A stretch of 64,000 nt of DNA from Alnus glutinosa (lineage: Eukaryota > Streptophyta > Magnoliopsida > Fagales > Betulaceae): assembly GCF_958979055.1 (NCBI RefSeq), contig NC_084892.1, positions 25,644,501-25,708,500 of the forward strand, given 5' to 3'. Below are positions 48,995 to 58,143 of the stretch, in pieces. The stretch's first letter is position 1, and the number at the start of each line of letters is the position of its first letter. The position numbers and the translations under genes were made by a program. The notes under the pieces are model-generated. The model worked only from the letters and a program-made list of their open reading frames with translations. It did no database searches and was not told the DNA's origin.

Positions 48995-49530
48995 AGAGAG
49001 AGAAGAATTTGGACTAACTTATCAAGAAAAAAGACTAGACGTTTTGGCTCTTGCTCCTTGCATTCATGCATTGTCATAAGAAATTAAGAAGGGGCCATAA
49101 TAATTACCAAAAAGGTTCCATCATTTTGAACACTCTGATTCAGAGCAATTGGTCGCTAATAAGTCACACACCACCACCTTTTATCCAAAGATTGAAACTG
49201 TTCAAGCCAGTCCCCTCACACCCATAATGACTTGAAAGTTTTGGAATTATTTCATTTCTTCTAGACCACGGAACCTTTTCCCTCTATATTGTCAATAAAT
49301 ATATAATAGATAGGTCGTCACCGTTAAGAATTAAAATGCATCCATTATCCATAGCAACACAAGTTTCTCAAATTTATTTTGCCATTCTAGACTAAGTATC
49401 CAACTAAATACTGAGAAATGATTTACCAATCAGAACACTACTAGATTTATTTTCAAGTTATTCACCACCGACAGCACTTTTTCTTTACATGCTCCAACTC
49501 CTCTCAACATGTTTTTGAATATTTTAACGG
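45874..49530. other. Intergenic, no gene identified
   Basis: AT-rich with short ORFs only. A primer-site-like TGGTATCAAAGCC at about 46508 may be a relic of a small LTR element. A GGGGCGGAAC end followed by a poly-A tract (about 48914-48991) may be half of a small element. One 70-codon frame at 46746-46958 has a hydrophobic start but opens at GTG and has no family match. Confidence 0.5.
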
Positions 49531-49705
49531 GTTAAATCCAAAATTTAGTTCCTCTTAAGTGTTCTTTATGTTTATCAAATTATTTATCGGCTTTGTCAGA
49601 GTGATAAAATTGGTTTAGGCTTTTCCATCCACTTTTGTCAGCGAGCATGTACCAAAAAACCAACTTGTCCAATCGCATTACATTATATATACATATCTCT
49701 ATGCT

Positions 49706-49899
49706 GAGAAATGATATTTTGTCATCCAAAGATAATTATTGACTTTTATTATTATTATTAATATTATTATTTTAAAATAAAAAAACAAAACTAGACTCTA
49801 ACCCATTTATATTATTTTGTGATTTTTTGTTCAATAAAAATAAAATAAAATAAAAGTCAATAATTATATCACGGGGTAGCAACATATCCTATCTCCTCC
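49706..49899. mobile_element. Foldback MITE nested in the left MULE arm
   Basis: GAGAAATGATATTTTGTC at the left and, on the minus strand, GGAGATAGGATATGTTGC at the right form an inverted repeat that continues into ATAATTATTGACTTTTAT on both arms, with an AT-rich loop. It interrupts the left arm of the MULE; the matching right arm lacks it. Confidence 0.72.
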
Positions 49900-50089
49900 A
49901 TATAAGCCTTGTCAGATCAACACGTCTTGCCAAATCAGCAGCAGCATTTGTTTAGTAAGTCTACGTTAGCTACACCAGACGATGGTGGATAAAATTACCT
50001 CTACGAGGTGGAGGATGGGCCGTATGATCAGTCTCCCCCTCCTTTTGGAGAGGAAAATACCCTCCAAGAAGATGAGGGTGGAGAGAGAG

Positions 50090-50425
50090 GTCCAAGAAGC
50101 AGAGTCGTACAAGTTGGATTGCGTTGAGTTGGCCAAGCAGTACTTTTCCTATCCCAAATGCTCTGCTCCACGGTGTGACTCGTCTTTGCCACCCAAACCC
50201 TCTACGAGTGGCCCATCCAACGGATCCCGGTTGACGTGGCGAAGAACTTGGACCGAGCACTAACCCTGGTCTGCAAGTGCAAGCACAATGACATCCTTCA
50301 CAGGTCATCTCCATCACCACCACCACTAACTTTCACAAGGTCTTAAGCCTCCAGGAGTCCTCCATCAACGAGATAAGTGGCTGGTTTCGATTTTTTACTT
50401 CAACGACACCGTCCTCTCCCTAGTC
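50090..50425 (+). pseudogene. Captured ARO-like (ARMADILLO REPEAT ONLY) gene fragment, frameshifted
   Basis: Three reading frames in turn give pieces of the N-terminal helical domain of ARO proteins, plant armadillo-repeat proteins involved in tip growth: VQEAESYKLDCVELAKQ (50090-50140), LYEWPIQRIPVDVAKNLDRA and onward to CKCKHNDILHR (50200-50305), then VISITTTTNFHKVLSLQESS (from about 50306) and FNDTVLSL ending near 50425. A continuation that fits the next part (LPPI-type stretch with PIPAATPFL) appears at about 51912-51950, right after the hAT element, suggesting the hAT split the fragment. There are at least two frameshifts and no armadillo repeats, so it is not a functional gene. Confidence 0.7.
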
Positions 50426-50962
50426 CAGGGTCGGAGGAGGGGGGTCGAGAAGGGTCAAATGCCTCTCCTCACCTCCCAAAAATTTCTCCTTCTCTGGGAT
50501 TTTTTTTTTTTGAAAGTCCTAGTTGCCTGCTCTCAAAAACTTATTAAGGGGCAAATATTTTTCAAGAGGATCAAGCTTCATGAGTCACACTATGTTTTGC
50601 CATTTTTCACTGGTTTCTTAACCTAAAACCAGTCATTCAGCAGCTATAGGTTGAAGAAGACGATGTTGAAGACGAGTTTTTTCTTTTATAAAAATGCACC
50701 GTTTTGTTTTTAACAAAACAAAACGTTGCGTTATTTCGTTTAAACTAAGATCGGTTTCACAAAATAATAATAATAATAATAATATGAAGTGCGGGAGGAC
50801 TCGTCTAAAAAGAAGAGAAGTTTTAATAGATTTGAAATTTTGAAAGAATGATGACTATTGATGTGTCAAGTCACTAGGAGTTTCATTAATTCCTTCACTA
50901 AAGGTCAAAAAACAGTCTTTTTGAATTTCATTTATTTACACGACCCAATAACACTAAAAATT

Positions 50963-51107
50963 TAGGGACATGATTGGCTCACAACTCTTTTGCACAACTC
51001 TCTCACAACTCCACTCACAATGGTGTGGAGCCCATACACATGGGCCCCACACCATTGTGAGTGGGAGTTGTGAGGGAGTTGTGATGGGGTTGTGATTTTA
51101 TCATTCA
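50963..51107. mobile_element. Foldback MITE with near-perfect arms, nested in the hAT element
   Basis: ACTCACAATGGTGTGG at about 51014 pairs exactly with CCACACCATTGTGAGT at about 51046, and the arms continue outward (CTCACAACTCC / GGAGTTGTGAG), giving a hairpin of about 60 bp per side. Same family as 32704-32840. Confidence 0.82.
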
Positions 51108-51365
51108 GTCTCTGAATTCCAATGCGATGGGATTCTTAATGGTAATGCTAAGCTGGAGAATAACCTGCTCATGTCAACTTTTGTCTTTGGCTACTAAAAC
51201 CTTACTAAACTCAGTTCCACCGGCTCCTTATTCCAGGAAATTTTACAAGTTGATTGTGCACCACCTAGAAATTAGTTTGGAACCGTAATGGACTTCCTCT
51301 TGCTCCTGCTTTCAAGAAAGTTTTGATGCACCACTTAAAAATCATTTCAAGAACTTAGCAGTAAT

Positions 51366-51737
51366 TTTAATGAGGCTAATTTTAAATTATTATTTTGTAT
51401 TGCATATTTGAGTCCAAATGACTCGTTTGCTGCTTTTAACAAGGAGAAATTACTTTGTCTTGCTCAATTTTATCCGAATGATTTTTCAGCAATTCAACTT
51501 ACCACTTTGGACAACTAACTTGAAACATATATCATTGAAATTCGTTCTAGAGAATATGGTAGAGATGAAAAAGGATATTGCATATTCATAGGTGATATTG
51601 TAAAAAATCGTTTACGTAATCGAATGGGAGATCAATGAATGAATGATTCTCTAGTTACGTATATTGAGATGGATGTACTTCAGATTATCAGCAATGAAGA
51701 AATCATGCAGCGATTTCAAGGTATGAAGACTCGTTAA
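51366..51737 (+). pseudogene. hAT transposase C-terminal fragment (ZMYM1-like type), dead
   Basis: A single frame with two in-frame stops reads FNEANFKLLFCIAYLSPN, FAAFNKEKLLCLAQFYPNDF, then KNRLRNRMGDQ, DSLVTYIEMDVLQ and NEEIMQRFQGMKTR, the typical end of plant hAT transposases with TTF-type/ZMYM1-like architecture. The second stop replaces the Trp that normally follows GDQ. The part between the SREYG-like stretch and KNRL is shortened: the conserved RSFS block of the dimerisation domain is missing. Confidence 0.85.
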
Positions 51738-52309
51738 GGATAACTGAATAAATGAACACTGGATGTGACAAAATAAATTGTAAACTATATTGATATATTT
51801 TAAGCTATAATTAAATTTTGTTGAATTTTAATATATTTATTTATGCACCTGAAAAAAAATTAAAAAAAATCGACCTCTCTCGACTAAAATCCTGGCTCTG
51901 CCATTGCCCCTACCCCTCTCCATTCCAGCAGCGACCCCATTTCTTAGAGGGTTTTTATCTCTCTAGGGGCAGGGTAGGGGTACTCTCACGACTACAAAGG
52001 TGGTTGCAAGGTAGGGTCCCCCATGACCCATGCCAACACAGGAGAGGGTGGGGCACGTGGAACCCCCCACCCCTGCAAGCCACCTTTGGGGATAGGCCGC
52101 CGAAGAACCCCAAGACTACTCACAGAGGGAAGTTTTCACACTACCACGTGGCGTAGCTAATGTGGACTTACTAAATATATGTTGCTGCTGACTTGACAAA
52201 GCATGCTAATATGATAAGGTTTGTGTTAAATATGTACAAGCGGCATAATGCGATTGAATAAGTTGGTTTTTTGGTAAATTTGACAAAGAAATTTGATTCC
52301 TACGCTATA

Positions 52310-52401
52310 CAATCGTAACAATTGCACAACACCCCCTCACATGAAGGTGGACCCCACTCTCATGTGAGGGAGTGTTGTGCACTTGTTGTGGTAGTATTGT
52401 A
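52310..52401. mobile_element. Foldback MITE in the right MULE arm (copy 1)
   Basis: GCACAACACCCCCTCACATGA at 52324 pairs with TCATGTGAGGGAGTGTTGTGC at 52359; outer parts TACAAT/ATTGTA also pair. The loop is about 14 bp. It interrupts sequence that is continuous in the left MULE arm. Confidence 0.8.
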
Positions 52402-52439
52402 AATCTAACATTTTTCTTTGACCAAGGGATTTGATTCCT

Positions 52440-52545
52440 ACACTACACCATCATAAACAAGTGATTCCTGCACTTCCATTGGCCCACCCCAATGTGTCTT
52501 GTGGAAGTGCCCATGTTGTGCATGGAGAGTTTTTTTACCATTTTC
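52440..52545. mobile_element. Foldback MITE in the right MULE arm (copy 2)
   Basis: GCACTTCCATTGGCCCACC at the left and CTTGTGGAAGTGC at the right form the arms. GATTTGATTCCTACACTACA just before it repeats the flank of copy 1 (TTTGATTCCTACGCTATACA near 52292), so the flank and MITE may have duplicated together. Confidence 0.6.
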
Positions 52546-52690
52546 CTTGACAAATTGCTCATTGGCGGAAGTGGACGGAAAGAGTAATTTTACACAACCC
52601 AGAAGGCAGAAGCTCAAGGATAAATTTTATCACTTTTGAAAACCCGATGAGTGATTTGATAAACATCAAAAGCACAGCTTGAAAGATCTT

Positions 52691-53110
52691 ACCATTAGTC
52701 TCAGCTATCTTTAGGGTGCTAACCTCCTTTCGGATCTAGTTAAGCTTCCAAAGTTCATACGAGCGTCAATTCACAAATTAGTTAGATGAGTGGCTTTAAA
52801 CAAGTTTTCTGATAGCATTTCCGCTTGTATTTTCCCTTTACTAGATCTTTCCCTCGACAGGGAGAAATATTTGCCTTTGTAATCATCAAATGTTTGTATT
52901 GTATCTTTGCTCGTATCATCTATTAAAAAAAAAAATAAATAAATAAATAAAGGTTTTCCACATTTATCAAATGTCATTGACCAGTTACTACCATCCGCAC
53001 AACACTATCTTTTGCCATGGCCATTTTGAAAATAGCAGTCGGCAGCCCCCCCACTTTTAAAAGATATGGTGGTTAATTGTGAAAATAACAGCAGCCTCCA
53101 ACCTCTCCAT

Positions 53111-53142
<32 letters not shown>

Positions 53143-55614
53143 TGATATTAGATATCATCACCTAACACTAAGAGAGCTAGGCTCTTAATTTCTGGCCCAA
53201 AACCTTTTCTTGATTCAAAATAATTATAGCTATCGCTAAAGTATCTTATCCCTGCAATCAATGCCAAAATGCATGTCCCAAGTTGTCTGTTGTGAAAACC
53301 ATCAGATCAAAGACCGGTCCCTTCCTTTTTACTGGCAGTATCCAATATACTATTTGGGATCTTAATCCAAATCATTGAGGAAATGAAATTTAGCAATTAG
53401 ACACATACTCTGACGTTTCTATAGCAAACTTACCACACAAATACATCATATCCTGCAAGCACTCTAACACTCGGATATAAAAAAACAGTAAGCTAACAGT
53501 TTTTGCTAGCCGGCTCATTTGCTTGATGTCAATCAGAACATCTCAATCTATTTGCAGAAAAAGGAAAAGAAAACACCAAGCTTTCCAAGTAAATATGAAG
53601 CACAAAAAGAACATATCCAAACACTGCTCATAGGAGATAAGTCAGTTTCTCATCTACAAATCAAATTTAAGCGTGGAAAACCTAACCTTCGAACCTTCAT
53701 CTCAAGTGAGTGGAATTTCAAAGTGACAGCAATTTTGTAAACAGAACAGAAACCACTAAGATGGATTCAGTGGGTTGAAGAAGATGAGTGCAACCCCCCA
53801 CTAAACCACTTATGCCTGAGGAGTTGAAGGTGTGGCTGTCAGAAGCTTTTGAGCGATTATGAAGGTTGACCATGTTGACAATGGTAGTGCAGTAAAGTTC
53901 TTATAGTGCTTCGGCGCATGATTACAACAAAAAGAGAATTGGTTTTAGATACGTCAAGGAGATTTTGTGAGGTTGAATAGGTCAGAGAAAGACAAGTCGC
54001 CTTTCAAATTGGAGCAATACCTAATATACCATACACTACGAAGATAAGGATTACAACTTGGGTAGAATGCAACAATAAGGATAGGAAGGTCTATGTTCAT
54101 CGTAAAATGGAGCAGTCCATCCTAGTTACATCACTTTTCAAGATTGGATATCTATCAAGATTGGATATCTATTGTTAGACTTTGCATCGAATGTTGAGTG
54201 CGCAATACAGCTATGGTCCTAAAGTAGGCAAACTGCCCCCGATCTCCAAGACTCTATTTGTTTAGTTTGATAATGCTCTTTAGGTTTGCCATTTTGCTTT
54301 ATAATAAAAAAGCAAAAAACATTAACAAACAATTTCAAACATAAAATACTCACAAAACATTTCAAAATATTTTTATTTTATGTCACATCAGAACATTTTA
54401 TCCAACTAAAAAGCAAAAAGTACCACCAAAGAACTTAATCAAACGAGCCCACCTTCAATGTTATGCAATATACGTTTATATGTGGACATATTAAGTATGT
54501 ATATGGGCAAACCAGTGTTTGCGCATGCACATATACCAATGGGGAAAATGTAATAGGAGTAAAAGAACATCTCTTTGAACAATACTCTGTCAATAGGTAA
54601 ATGAAAACAACCAATTTACTAAAATATGTAATGTGACAGTAATTATGTCCATTCAAGTGTTAATTAGCATGTAAAGCCTCTTAAAAGCTTGAACAACCTA
54701 CTGGATACTGGATAGAACCTAAACAAAATAAGGGTTATATCATATATGAATACATCACAAATCATGCCCTTAAAAGGTTCCAAGTTTTTATTTCAACTTC
54801 TTCTGCTGTTTTTTTTTTCTTGTCTGGTAAGTCACTCTGAGATTATAATCTGATCATTATTGTAGTAGAGCCCTGATAACATAGAACTACATCACTTACA
54901 GAAATGTCATTTCAACATGTTATTTAATCGAATTTTCTAATTTCTTGATTATTACAAGTAAAAACTGCACAAGAAAGAACATCACATACATATGTATGTT
55001 TTTTTTTAAAATAAAAAATAAAAATGTCTGTATATATGCATATATGTTTGAACAGGCGAGTATAAAATTGGTTTGATTTCTCGTCTTCCACTCCACTCCA
55101 AACTCTATTACATGTGAAACCCCAATCAATGTGACCCACCTTAGTCCGGGTCATTTGCTCTCTCAGTTCACAGCAAACCAAGTTGCAACTATACGCATGC
55201 TTCCAGCACAGGATGACAAGAAACCCATCGCATATAACAGAGCAATGCAAAGTTTAGATTTTTAGATTTTGTTTTTCTCGTTCAACAGAACATTAAAAGT
55301 ATTCAAAATTTGATTTTCAAATGTATATGAGATACTGTCCTTTGAGTGACATCAAGTTCAGGAGAGAGTGAAACATATACGAGCCAAATTTTCATTCAAC
55401 AATACGTACATACAATGACGAAAGCCTACATTTACAGCTTAGTTGTCACGAGTAAGAACATAATATAAAATGTACACACATACTTTGTGGGACAGTGATG
55501 CTCTCTGCCTGATCATCAACCTCATGATCACTCCACTTGCATAAGCTCGATGAAAGCATTACCAAGCAATTTCACAGCACCATCAAGAAGCATTACCAAG
55601 CAATTCCAAATGAC
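52691..55614. other. Intergenic, (AGC)9 repeat, no gene identified
   Basis: It holds a trinucleotide (AGC)9 run at 53111-53137, an A-rich AAAT tract near 52925-52950 and a weak foldback at about 54240-54450 (GTTTAGTTTGATAATGC / AATCAAACGAGCCC). Small ORFs on the minus strand at 54920-55250 have no recognised motif and could be in the 3' flank of the next gene. A 17-bp motif, AGCATTACCAAGCAATT, occurs twice (near 55555 and 55591), just after that gene's stop. Confidence 0.5.
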
Positions 55615-56586
55615 TCATTCTTGGTCCAACCCAAAAGTTCCATCTTGTTGCAAACTCATATCATAAACTTCCGACTCTGAATCTTTTAACTCATACCCAC
55701 GCATAATGGGACCCTTCCTTCTCTCTTTCCTATCAGAACCAATTTGTCCTGAATCCAACCCACTCGAACCATTCGAACCCACGTTCCCAAACCTCCTCCT
55801 ATTCCCATTCTTCGTCAATTTTGCAGTGCTCCTCTTCCCGTTTCCCTTATTCACCCCCGATACTTCCAAACTATCTTTCGGATGAGACCGCTCCGTGTCC
55901 GATAAATCCTCACCCTCCCATTCATTACAAGAGCCACCCGGCAATTTCCTCACAGAAGTTCTCTTATTACTCTTATACCCACTTTCAGAATCCGAACCCA
56001 AACCCTCCTCGACACCGTTTGATTCGTCCAACCCAGCATTTCTTAGATAGGGTTTGATGCTGTGAACAACCCCTTTGGGAAAAAACCTCGCGGAGGGCAA
56101 CTCATCCACGGTGTGGAACAACTGTGGTCCGTCCCTCTCGGTCCACAGGTCGAACCCTCCTGGCCTTTGGAACCTATCGGCCAAGACCTTCAGTTGCTCG
56201 TCGGCTCCGATAGAGAACAACTTGGGGGCTTTCTCGACGACCTCCCAGGGGCGCTCGAGCTCGGACACGGCCGCTTTGAGCTCGGCCCGCTTGCGCATCT
56301 CGTAAATCTGACGCTCGCGGGTGAGGCGAGCCTTGAGGAGTTGTTTCGCTTTCCTGGCCTGCATTCGCTTCCACTGCCACTTGGACACGCCGCCCGGGTA
56401 GGTCCTGGGGCCTCCGCCCATCCGGATGGTCGTGGTTTTGCGTGTGATGGGTGGGGTTTGGAGTGGAGGGTGAGAGGATTTTGGGTGGAGGAAGAACAGG
56501 GTTGGAGTTGGACCCGTCAAGGCCTTAGAGAATGAGAGATGTTGCGGGAGGGTTTGGATTGTGAGAGACGTCTGGAGGATCGACAT
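55615..56586 (-). CDS. Conserved plant protein, probably plastid-targeted, function unknown
   Basis: A single-exon ORF of 323 residues. The first ~55 residues (MSILQTSLTIQTLPQHLSFS...) are rich in Ser, Thr and Pro and almost free of acidic residues, like a chloroplast transit peptide. A strongly basic, helical block follows at about 56-115 (GGGPRTYPGGVSKWQWKRMQ, then KAKQLLKARLTRERQIYEMR). Next comes a conserved-looking globular stretch at about 110-180 (SELERPWEVVEKAP, LADRFQRPGGFDLWTERDGP, FFPKGVVHSIKPY). The last ~140 residues are low-complexity, charged and Ser/Gly-rich, likely disordered, ending MSLQQDGTFGLDQE. The pattern suggests an RNA- or ribosome-associated plastid protein, but I cannot name the family. 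GC content is higher than nearby DNA, and the transit-peptide start at 56586 supports the chosen ATG. A short upstream ORF begins at 56715 on the same strand. Confidence 0.85.
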   Translation of the reverse strand: MSILQTSLTIQTLPQHLSFSKALTGPTPTLFFLHPKSSHPPLQTPPITRKTTTIRMGGGPRTYPGGVSKWQWKRMQARKAKQLLKARLTRERQIYEMRKRAELKAAVSELERPWEVVEKAPKLFSIGADEQLKVLADRFQRPGGFDLWTERDGPQLFHTVDELPSARFFPKGVVHSIKPYLRNAGLDESNGVEEGLGSDSESGYKSNKRTSVRKLPGGSCNEWEGEDLSDTERSHPKDSLEVSGVNKGNGKRSTAKLTKNGNRRRFGNVGSNGSSGLDSGQIGSDRKERRKGPIMRGYELKDSESEVYDMSLQQDGTFGLDQE

Positions 56587-56959
56587 TTTTTGCGTCTAAA
56601 AATCTTGACGTGATTTTGCTCTGATGGGGTTTTGCAGGAAATCGTTGAACAAAGGCGGTTTTCAAGTTTGGGAGTGAAAGCATAGAGCGGAAATTGTGAC
56701 TCTGAAAAACCACATTATCTGCTGACTGCAGGCCTGAATTGATGCTGTTGGGTTATTGTGGCTTATTGGTTGGGCCTGCTTCTACAGCTTAGTAAATAAT
56801 TTTGACAATCCTTTTTTTTAAAAAAAAAAAAATATATGAGGGGCGACTGGAATGGCTTCTGTATTAGACTTAGTACTTATACGTTGGGAACCAATGATAA
56901 AAGAGACCTAGACAAGAAAACCGCAAACGTTCTCTCAAGTCAATTTAACCATAACTTAA
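56587..56959. other. Presumed 5' flank of the plastid-protein gene
   Basis: Minus-strand leader and promoter region. A 17-codon upstream ORF starts at ATG 56715 and ends before the main ATG. No TATA box was identified. An A-tract lies at about 56813-56832. Confidence 0.4.
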
Positions 56960-57095
56960 ACCAATCTCATTGAAGACACTAGTGAATAATCTCAAATGCT
57001 TCTCATTGCGAGATCCAACCCAGAACTTATTACTCACCAAATCACTGGGAGTAAGCCCACTAGACTACCACCTTCGGTGGTACATTCTTAGACCT
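56960..57095 (-). mobile_element. Possible tRNA-derived SINE, minus orientation
   Basis: On the minus strand, CCACCGAAGGTGGTAGTCTA is followed by AGTGGGCTTACTCCC, giving an A-box-like GGTAGTCTAGTGGG. About 45 bases later comes a B-box-like GGGTTGGATCTCG. The spacing fits an internal pol III promoter of a tRNA-derived SINE. No clear 3' tail or target duplication was found. Confidence 0.45.
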
Positions 57096-57913
57096 TAAAA
57101 GTTAAAACATGGTATAATGTCCATAAATTTGTGCAAAAAGTGGGCCAATTTGCCTAAAACTAGCTGTATAGAGAACGGAGAGACAACTATAAATCTGCAG
57201 TAAGAGTTCTTTTGGTTTTGTTCAACCAATGCTATCGTGTTAGCCATGCATAAAGACTTCATGGCACTTGGGAATTACACGTTAGAAACAAGTCAAAGCT
57301 GTTGAAGAGTTCATAGAATCATGAAAGTGAGCTGAAATTAAAATGAAGACGGAAGAGATTAGAATGGAAAGAACTGTGAATTTATGTTCTATTGTTTTGT
57401 TGTTTATAAAGTTATAAAAGAATTGGGCATCTCTTATTCCAAGTATTATAAAATAAATACAGAAGAATCTGTTTATAACGTAATTATCTTTATGTCTTTC
57501 CCTAAATTAATAATTTAATAGTATTTGCTTTTTCTAAATTTTCTTTATGGAATACAAAGATGGTAAATTTATACAAGAAGCGCTAAAATCCATTAGGGAG
57601 AGAATAGACAGTTGCATTTTAACCTATAGATACGTTAGAAACTACATATTTATTTTATCATTATTATTTGTTGATCTAGTATTGTCAATCAGCCCTTATA
57701 AAAAATAAAATAAAATAATAATAAAAATAAAAATAAAAATAAAAGCCGATTGACATTGAGCCACGTCCATAGGGTAAAACAGTGATTTTTAGTATTATTC
57801 TTTCATTTCCAACCTTTACAATTCAATCATTTTCTTCTATTCACTCATCCAAACGGGATTGTTCTGGATTGTATGTGTTTCTATGCTGATTCTGTGCTCT
57901 ATTATAACGTACG
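57096..57913. other. Spacer upstream of the tRNA-Gly gene
   Basis: AT-rich, with an (AAAAT)n-like run at about 57705-57745. Just upstream of the tRNA, CTCTATTATAACGTAC could be the TATA-like element often found before plant tRNA genes. No protein gene. Confidence 0.45.
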
Positions 57914-57984
57914 GCACCAGTGGTCTAGTGGTAGAATAGTACCCTGCCACGGTACAGACCCGGGTTCGATTCCCGGCTGGTGCA
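57914..57984 (+). tRNA. tRNA-Gly (anticodon GCC)
   Basis: A 71-nt cloverleaf, intronless. The acceptor stem GCACCAG pairs with CTGGTGC (57977-57983), with discriminator A at 57984. The D-arm contains GGTCTAGTGGTAGAATAG (A box), the anticodon arm reads CCTGCCACGG with GCC in the loop, and the T-arm contains GGGTTCGATTCCC (B box). No CCA is encoded, as expected in a nucleus. T-runs at 57990-57994 and 58000-58004 can end pol III transcription. A reverse-strand ORF overlapping it is only a shadow. Confidence 0.97.
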
Positions 57985-58143
57985 TTTATTTTTCCACTTT
58001 TTGAGGTCGGTGTGTCAAACTCCGAACACCACATATAACGCTATTCCCACTACACCTATAAAACCCTTCTTCCTTCTACCGCCCTAAAACCCTAGTTCTT
58101 CCTTTCGTGTGGGTATTCAACAATCGACCAACCCCAAGCCACT
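57985..58143 (+). promoter_or_regulatory. Compact SNU13 promoter/5' UTR with a telo-box
   Basis: Only 159 bp separate the tRNA 3' end from the SNU13 ATG. The stretch contains CCTATAAAACCC (TATA-like, near 58045) and AAAACCCTAG at 58086-58095, a telo-box. Telo-boxes are found in promoters of plant genes for ribosome biogenesis and translation factors, which suits SNU13. The transcription start is not known. Confidence 0.6.

Larger units (their letters stand above)
50424..51910 (+). mobile_element. hAT element inserted in the Pack-MULE
   Basis: The left end is near CAGGGTCGGAGGAGGGGGG; the right end on the minus strand reads GGGGCAATGGCAGAGCCAGG, followed by a TCGAG(A/G)G(A/G)GGTCGA-like word also found at the left. 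A hAT transposase relic lies inside on the plus strand. A foldback MITE (50963-51107) interrupts it. Exact ends and the 8-bp duplication could not be set. Confidence 0.68.
49530..52690. mobile_element. Mutator-like element (Pack-MULE) with long terminal inverted repeats and captured gene fragment
   Basis: The left side (about 49545-49990) and the right side (about 52140-52680) are inverted copies. TGTTTATCAAATTATTTATCGG at 49570 corresponds to CCCGATGAGTGATTTGATAA at 52643; CCAAAAAACCAACTTGTCC at 49652 corresponds to GAATAAGTTGGTTTTTTGG at 52255; AGCAGCAGCATTTGTTTAGTA at 49937 corresponds to TACTAAATATATGTTGCTGC at 52168. Long inverted repeats and a GGGTTAAATCCAAAATTTAG-type end are typical of plant MULEs. 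Between them sits non-transposon, GC-richer DNA holding an ARO-like gene fragment, so this is a Pack-MULE. A 9-bp target duplication could not be fixed, and the outermost bases are approximate. Four later insertions lie within it. Confidence 0.75.

Noticed and set aside
54920..55250. Extra 3' exons of the plastid-protein gene
   Set aside because: The 323-residue ORF ends in a normal stop, and the downstream minus-strand frames show no conserved composition or splice join.
55821..56535. Plus-strand ORFs opposite the plastid-protein gene
   Set aside because: They are shadows of the GC-rich minus-strand coding sequence, which has the transit peptide and conserved block.
57837..58034. Reverse-strand small protein over the tRNA gene
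   Set aside because: It is just the translated complement of tRNA-Gly, a well-known false annotation.
57985..58143. Box C/D snoRNA downstream of tRNA-Gly (dicistronic gene)
   Set aside because: No RTGATGA C box with paired CTGA D box was found in the 159-bp spacer.
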